From Tillandsia leiboldiana (taxonomy: Eukaryota; Streptophyta; Magnoliopsida; Poales; Bromeliaceae), in NCBI GenBank assembly GCA_029204045.2, contig CM055065.1, positions 7,132,297 to 7,196,296 on the forward strand: a stretch of DNA of 64,000 nt. Direction: 5' to 3'. Positions 58,599 through 64,000 of the stretch are shown here, in pieces. The position numbers and the translations under genes are program-made. The first letter of the stretch is position 1. Every line of letters starts with the position of its first letter. The notes beneath the pieces were generated by a model. The model saw only the letters and a list, made by a program, of their open reading frames with translations. It searched no databases and was not told where the DNA came from.

Positions 58599-58706
58599 TA
58601 TATAAAACCCTAGCCGCGGTCCGGACTGCCTCAAGAATCCAGTCCGGATCGGCTAACTCGCAGGAATACCTGCGTTCGGGGTCCGGATCGGCTTGTCCAG
58701 TCTGGA
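58599..58706 (-). promoter_or_regulatory. Promoter-like region inside the copia element
   Basis: Minus strand: two or three TCCGGA palindromes (58619-58688), the telo-box-like word CTAGGGTTTTA and a TATA box TTTATATAG (58599-58607), then a CT-rich stretch. The arrangement of TCCGGA palindromes upstream of a TATA box copies that in the element's LTR. It could start an RNA for the 191-codon ORF separate from the LTR transcript. Confidence 0.4.
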
Positions 58707-58719
58707 CCGGCTCCAAACT

Positions 58720-59642
58720 TTTTCTTCAGAAAAATTCAGAAAAATTTTAGAAAATCCAGAAAAAGATTGTAAGCACTTTTGTGTATCAACTTTGAATGAA
58801 AATCATCATTTCATATAACTAGAAATAGATTATGCAAAATCTATCAAAAATATCCAACTAATGAAACGAAAATTTATAAAAATTAAATCCCTTAAAGTTG
58901 AACAACTTCAATCACATCTAACATGATCTTATGAGTAATGCCTTTATCAAATCATCAATTTGGTAAAGAAAATAAAATACCAAGATCAATAGATGTTTGA
59001 AATTCCAAATATGTTAGATAATGTATCTAGTCAATCCGTTGAAGAGAGTGGCTCTTTGAGCATCTTTCATTAAAAATCCCACCTTATACCAACCTTAAAA
59101 TTTGACAGAGTCAAGTATTTCAACATGCATTTTATCTAATCAATCTTGAAAAACCATGCTTGGTACACATGTGGTAGCTGCACACAGTACTCGGACGACC
59201 GAGGTGGTAGCTCTTTCCTCCATGTGGTGGTAGTTTTCACACTCCTCATTGGGATGTAACTCTTTCCACATCTTTTGAGCATAACAATTTTTATTAACTC
59301 CCTCTCAATTGGCTATCAATTATTTAAAATATAAAGTATTCAACCAAAAATTGATCTCGTATTCATACTCGACTCAATTGTCAAATAAAATAAAAACTAT
59401 ACCAAGAGATCATTGAGAGAGAAATTGACTTTGATCACTTAAAAGATGACTTAATTGACATAAATGACCATTGCATCAACTGAATTATTATGATATCAAA
59501 AGCATAATAAATTTCTAAATATATAAAAGGATGCAGTTAAAGTCAATATAACTAATGCTCAATTTATGTCTATGTACAAGCATAGATAATGAACAAAAAC
59601 ACAAAAATAAAACCTAACCTAAGCATTGGTTTCAAAAAGAGA
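58720..59642 (-). other. Non-coding spacer between pol and the internal promoter
   Basis: AT-rich and without an open frame of note. A GGTAGCT/GGTGGTAG word recurs at about 59172-59232. Nothing else recognised. Confidence 0.5.
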
Positions 59643-61679
59643 TTATTTCAAGGAAAGCATTCCAATTGCCTTACGCAAATGAATAAATCGTTTTTGATCC
59701 AAAGGTTTTGTTAAAATGTCAGCTAATTGATCCTCAGTTGAAATGTAGGAAAGTTGAAGAATATTTGATTCAACTAGCTCTCTTAGAAAATGATATCTAA
59801 GTTCAATGTGTTTTGTTCTTGAGTGCAACACAGGGTTTTTGGAAATGTTTATAGCACTTGTGTTGTCACAAAGAATGGTTACCGAAGTTGCTGAAATCCG
59901 GAAGTCGCTCAACACACTTTTCATCCAAATGAGTTGGGTTGAACAACTACCCGTTGAAATATATTCCGCTTCGGCAGTCGAGAGTGCAATGCAGTTTTGC
60001 TTTTTACTATGCCATGCAACAAGGCAATGGCCAAGATAAAAACATGCACCACTCGTACTTTTCCGATCATCCACAGATCCTGCCCAATCGGCATCTGAAT
60101 ATCCAATAATATCAAGACTTGTTCCCATTGGATACCAAATTTCGAAATTTACGGTTCCTTTAACGTACCGGATGATCCATTTCACGGCTTTCAGGTGAAC
60201 CTCCTTTGGTGCTGACTGATATCTCGCGCAGATCCCAACACTAAAGGATATGTCCGGGCGACTAGCCGTGAGGTAAAGTAGACTTCCAATCATGCTGCGA
60301 TAAAGCTTCTCATCTACATTCTCACTAAGAGATTCACTTCCTAATCCATTGTTGCTAGTTCCCATTGGAGTCGGAAAGTCTTTAGAATTTTCTAAATCAA
60401 ACTTCTTGACCAACTCCAGTGCATACTTGGATTGACACAGATGAATGCCTTCTTCATTTTGTCTTACTTGCAATCCAAGGAAGTAAGTCAGTTCGCCCAT
60501 CATGGACATCTCAAATTCGCTCTCCATGGTTTCAGCGAATTTAGAAGCATAATTATCTCTTGTTGCACCAAATACAATGTCATCGACATAGATTTGTGCC
60601 ACAATGAAGTTATCCTGATAATGCTTCACAAAGAGAGTCCGATCCGCTCCCCCTCGAGTATAGCCCTTCTCTAAAAGGTGCTTCGTCAACCTTTCGTACC
60701 AAGCTCGCGGTGCTTGTTTTAGACCGGAAAGAGCCTTTTTCAAACGAAAAATATGGTTAGGTTGTTTATGGTCTACAAAACCTTTCGGTTGAGCCACATA
60801 AACTTCCTCGTTCAAAAACCCATTTAAAAACGCGCTCTTAACGTCAATTTGAAAGAGTTTTATTTTAAAATGACAAGCTATTACAAATAAGATACGAATG
60901 GACTCGAGTCTAGCTACCGGGACGAACATCTCATCAAAGTCTATTCCTTCTATTTGAGAATAGCCTTGAGCAACTAGACGTGCTTTGTTCCTGATGATGG
61001 TACCATCCTCATTTTTCTTATTCTTGAAAATCCATTTAGTACCAATCACGTTGTGTTGCTTCGGAGGCTTCGTTAATTCCCAGACTTTGTTTCGTTCGAA
61101 CTGATGGAGCTCTTCCTGCATTGCTTCAATCCAGTAGTCATCCTGAAGAGCTTCATCGACGTTCTTTGGTTCTATCATGGAAACGTAACAAGCGAATCCA
61201 CAAACCAACTGTCTCCGAGTCCTGACTCCTTCTTGTGGGTCTCCAATAATGTTAGATTCAGGATGATCCTTGGAGATGCGTAACGTTTGAGGTAACGGAG
61301 TACTCGGAGGTACATGTGATGATTCCTGCACATCAGATAAACTTGAAGAACCATTAGATGTATCAACTTTATCGAAAGAGTTATTACGAGAAGATGCATT
61401 TACAGGAGTATCATCATCTAGAGACATATCAGGGGTAGATTTATCAGATGCAAAGTGAAAAGCTTCATCTACTTTAACATTTATAGATTCTACCATCGTC
61501 TTAGATTCTAAGTTAAATACCCGATATGCTCTGCTATTTGTAGAATAACCCATGAAAATTCCTTCGTCACTTCGAGAGTCGAATTTTCCAAGATTTTCGC
61601 GGTCACGTAAAATGTAACAGCGACTCCCAAAGATACGAAAAATATTTGATATTCGGTTTTCTACAAAACCACATCTCAT
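59643..61679 (-). CDS. pol: Copia pol: integrase tail, reverse transcriptase and RNase H
   Basis: 678 open codons in one frame. Residues 15-75 continue the integrase C-terminal region (RIFGSRCYILRDRENLGKFD, GIFMGYS). RT covers about 199-440 with WIFKNK, ARLVAQGY, D279 in QIDVKSAFLNG, KALSGLKQAPRAW and YVDD at 364-367. RNase H covers about 525-655 with D529 (YSDADWAG), E570 (STAEAEY), D605 (LCDNTSA), HIELRYHFLRE and D650. It ends ADILTKPL...LRKAIGM, as copia pol does. All key catalytic residues of RT and RNase H are visible. The first M is not a real start: the frame continues upstream from 61603-61836 after a one-base shift. Product would copy RNA to DNA in particles. Upstream gag, protease and integrase core are off the window. 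Confidence 0.9.
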   Translation of the reverse strand: MRCGFVENRISNIFRIFGSRCYILRDRENLGKFDSRSDEGIFMGYSTNSRAYRVFNLESKTMVESINVKVDEAFHFASDKSTPDMSLDDDTPVNASSRNNSFDKVDTSNGSSSLSDVQESSHVPPSTPLPQTLRISKDHPESNIIGDPQEGVRTRRQLVCGFACYVSMIEPKNVDEALQDDYWIEAMQEELHQFERNKVWELTKPPKQHNVIGTKWIFKNKKNEDGTIIRNKARLVAQGYSQIEGIDFDEMFVPVARLESIRILFVIACHFKIKLFQIDVKSAFLNGFLNEEVYVAQPKGFVDHKQPNHIFRLKKALSGLKQAPRAWYERLTKHLLEKGYTRGGADRTLFVKHYQDNFIVAQIYVDDIVFGATRDNYASKFAETMESEFEMSMMGELTYFLGLQVRQNEEGIHLCQSKYALELVKKFDLENSKDFPTPMGTSNNGLGSESLSENVDEKLYRSMIGSLLYLTASRPDISFSVGICARYQSAPKEVHLKAVKWIIRYVKGTVNFEIWYPMGTSLDIIGYSDADWAGSVDDRKSTSGACFYLGHCLVAWHSKKQNCIALSTAEAEYISTGSCSTQLIWMKSVLSDFRISATSVTILCDNTSAINISKNPVLHSRTKHIELRYHFLRELVESNILQLSYISTEDQLADILTKPLDQKRFIHLRKAIGMLSLK

Positions 61680-61836
61680 ATGGTGTATTTAAAGTTCCCG
61701 GGCGCAAATACACTCGATTAATTACGTAGACTGCAGTGTTTACAGCTTCAGCCCAAAAATATAACGGTAAATTCCGGCTATGAAGCATAACACGTGCCAT
61801 CTCTTGTACAACCCTATTTTTGCGCTCGACTACACC
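61603..61836 (-). pseudogene. Copia integrase fragment in the preceding frame
   Basis: Reads GVVERKNRVVQEMARVML, then YFWAEAVNTAVYVINR and NTPYEMW, the usual end of the copia integrase catalytic region. Near 61632 the minus strand has a run of five T where four would keep the frame into the RT section, so one extra base disables the polyprotein, or it is a sequencing error. Cut at 61836 by LTR H. Confidence 0.88.
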
Positions 61837-63683
61837 TGTCACGCCTCGGCGTCGAAACTGCGACCCGGGCTCGCCAACAGATCCGCCGCCCATACGGAAA
61901 CCCCGTATAGACGAAGCGTCTAACCTGCAAGAAGAACCAACTACAGTATACAGATATCAGAGCTGAAAGTAAACTACTGAAAAACTGAAATCCAATCGCT
62001 GTAGAACTGAAAATAATACAATATCCATCTCCCAAATACGATCGTATGAAAAAAAGTCCTCTGATACAAAACTCAAAAGGGAGATATCTCCAATAAACAC
62101 AACAGTGAACAAGCTCTCAATACAAAAATGTCCTCACTACATCAGTCTCTCAAACTGTAAAATAAAATACAACTCTATACCTCACAACAAGGGTCTCTCA
62201 ACAGCGGAAAAAGAGGTAAACTAATCTACTGAAGCTCTCCTCAGAAGGGGTACCGCTACACTCCAACGACGGGTAGGGAACTAGCTCGCGACTCCCTCGC
62301 CTCGGTCAGAAGGATCAGCAACTGGAGCAATAGGAACAGGAGAAGGAGTCCCTGGGGAAAAGACACCACGACGGGTGTGAGAACTACTTCCCACAGTAGT
62401 TCTCAGTGGGTGCCGTCAACAAGCCCAACGGTCTGCCCACCAAGTCTAACAGAGGCAAAAAATAACAGAAGCAGGACTGAAGGGGAAAAAGCTGGAAAAC
62501 AAATAACTCTACAGCTACTATGCCTCTATCTAGATGCTCAAGTAGTGGAACAGATGATAATATGATGCATCTACTGACTCACAAGTATAGTCACCCAATC
62601 TACACTGACTGCCTCCTCGGGTCCAGTCAAACCTGCGCCTACCTACTGCCGTTACATCCCGGAGGACCGGACTGACGTAGGGCGTCCGTAGCTGCCAAAA
62701 CTGGCCCAGCCAGAGGGACTGTGTCGACAAGTCGTGATACAAAAGTAACAAATCCACCCCGGGCGTGGCTCTCGAGGGGCGCAACCCCACCGAGGAAAAG
62801 GTATCCGCGCACTCTGTCGCTCAGGTGGCACTGCAGGCTATAGTCAAAATCCACGCTCACGCACTGAACGGAAGGACTCAATCCACAAACATCTCGCACA
62901 ACAGTCGGAGCACTCTCGACGACTCAGCTGATCAGCTCTCACAAAACACGAGACACTAGCCTCACCAACAGCTCACAGCACAAACACACTGGATGGAGAC
63001 ACTCCACAGCCAGGACCACCGTCCACCAGACGGCTCCCACAACAGAACACTAAACTCACAGGAAAGACCGACACCATAAGGGTTCGGAAACCCGATAGGC
63101 CGGTGCTTAGAACCCTATCAAACAAGAACAGACTCTAGGCTCCGCCTATCGAAGTTCCCGACCCCCTTATAGTTCGGGAACACAACAATCTCGGTACAAC
63201 ACGCAGAAAACACCAACAGGGCCCGAAAGTTCCGGGAGACCTACACCTACAACCCTATCAAACAAGAACAGGTTCCAGGCTCGGCCCCCGTGGCTTTCGT
63301 CCCGACAAAGGAACGGCCCCTAGAACCCAGACCACTCGAATCCTTTCGAGTGGGGAGATTACAGGAAAAAAAAAGTGACATTTGTTATTGAAAACCATTT
63401 TCACTCAGCCCACACTGGGTGAGGATTAAAAGTAGTTCCCTTTTTGAAAGACTATCTTGACTTGAAGAGAAACCCATTTTTAATGATTTTTAGTTCTTTT
63501 AGGAAAAACAGTTGCAAAACAAGTATTTTACCCAAACCCCGAAGGGCTGATGCCTTTGTCCAAATCAAACAAGAACAGATTCCAGCGGCCCTTCGATGCT
63601 TGGAAGAAAACATTGGTAGACTAAAATCATGTGTATGTCGAAAAGGGTTCTGGGTTCTAGGTCCGGCTAACACTAGTAAACTA
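61837..63683 (-). mobile_element. LTR H, partial, inserted in copia integrase
   Basis: Minus-oriented gypsy-family LTR, U5 end at 61837 (GCGTGACA on the minus strand). It covers only the U5-side ~1.85 kb before a copia LTR interrupts it at 63684. U5 hairpin 61892-61908, stem-loop 62378-62405, TCAAACAAGAACAG words near 63117, 63258 and 63566. It resembles F for about 62200-62990 and L1/L2 from about 63010 on. The left flank acacc (61832-61836) is the likely target duplication; the partner is not in the window. Confidence 0.82.
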
Positions 63684-64000
63684 TGTTACGGAATTTGAGT
63701 TGGCGTAGTTTCGTGAAAGGTTCAAGTCTTGAAGATTGAAGGTGAAGAAAGTTGGATCATTTAACTCAATCTCAAGAAAGAAGAATTCAAAAGGATCAGG
63801 TATGTTTAACTAAAGATTATTGGTGATCCGAATACTTCTTGTAGTGTAGAAACACCTGGAAGAGTTTTTAACTGCATAAAAATCAAAAACTGGTGTTCGG
63901 ACATGTTTAGGATCCGGATCAGAGCCAGCAATCCGGATCCCGAAGGTTGTTGTTTCATACATTACTTCAATCCGGATCGCAGCATCTCACGATCCGGATC
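63684..64000 (+). mobile_element. Copia LTR start, plus strand, runs off the window
   Basis: Starts TGTTACGGAATTTGAG and follows the U3 of the LTR at 55575-56834 for over 200 bp, with substitutions. Contains four ATCCGGAT palindromes at 63912, 63931, 63970 and 63992. The left flank is aacta (63679-63683). Whether it is a 5' LTR, 3' LTR or solo LTR cannot be told. Confidence 0.85.

Overview
This window is plant nuclear DNA made almost entirely of nested LTR retrotransposons. No bacterial-type gene, rRNA gene, tRNA gene or CRISPR array is present, and I find no convincing host gene in 64 kb. Tekay/Del-like Ty3/gypsy (chromovirus) elements, a Ty1/copia element, a Cassandra-type TRIM and GC-rich LTRs full of CACGTG boxes point to a flowering plant. 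A monocot, perhaps pineapple (Bromeliaceae), is my best guess, but the sequence alone cannot prove it.

Layout. (1) 1-7358 is the 5' half of a minus-strand element (J): a decayed internal region and a 4.2-kb LTR. It cuts into the leader of an older LTR element (LTR 7848-8245). (2) 8246-11744 is AT-rich intergenic DNA with simple repeats and a possible TIR element at 10438-11304. (3) A dead gypsy pol gene (K, plus strand) starts at 11745 and breaks at 12767. It resumes at 55068, so everything between was inserted into it (5-bp target duplication ctatt). (4) That insertion (G, 12768-55067, minus) is a non-autonomous element with 3.9-kb LTRs whose only coding capacity is an open gag gene (a TR-GAG type). 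(5) G's gag is split by a plus-strand element with 4084-bp LTRs (17621-48957, duplication cactc). Inside this lie a 100-N gap, a second copy of the same internal region, and another minus-strand element (E/F). I think about 16-20 kb here is probably an assembly artefact. (6) G's right LTR contains a complete 576-bp Cassandra element (52133-52708, duplication actaa) with 5S-rRNA-derived Pol III promoter boxes. (7) From 55575 a minus-strand copia element interrupts K. It has a 3' LTR, a 191-codon ORF in the position where some copia elements carry an env-like gene, and a nearly intact RT-RNase H frame. It is broken at 61837 by another gypsy-family LTR, itself broken at 63684 by a plus-strand copia LTR that runs off the window.

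How the parts relate. J, A-int-D, E/F and G share LTR ends, a tRNA-iMet-type primer site, a leader palindrome, U5 hairpins, G-box arrays and a TATA box. Three of them carry the same ~3.5-kb decayed gag-pol interior. They look like non-autonomous families sharing replication signals, with G able to supply Gag and pol needed from a K-like relative elsewhere. The most unusual structures are in the copia element: a row of small hairpins with a near-constant loop and changing but complementary stems (55867-56050), palindromic octamers upstream of its promoter, and a promoter-like region with possible splice sites ahead of the 191-codon ORF.
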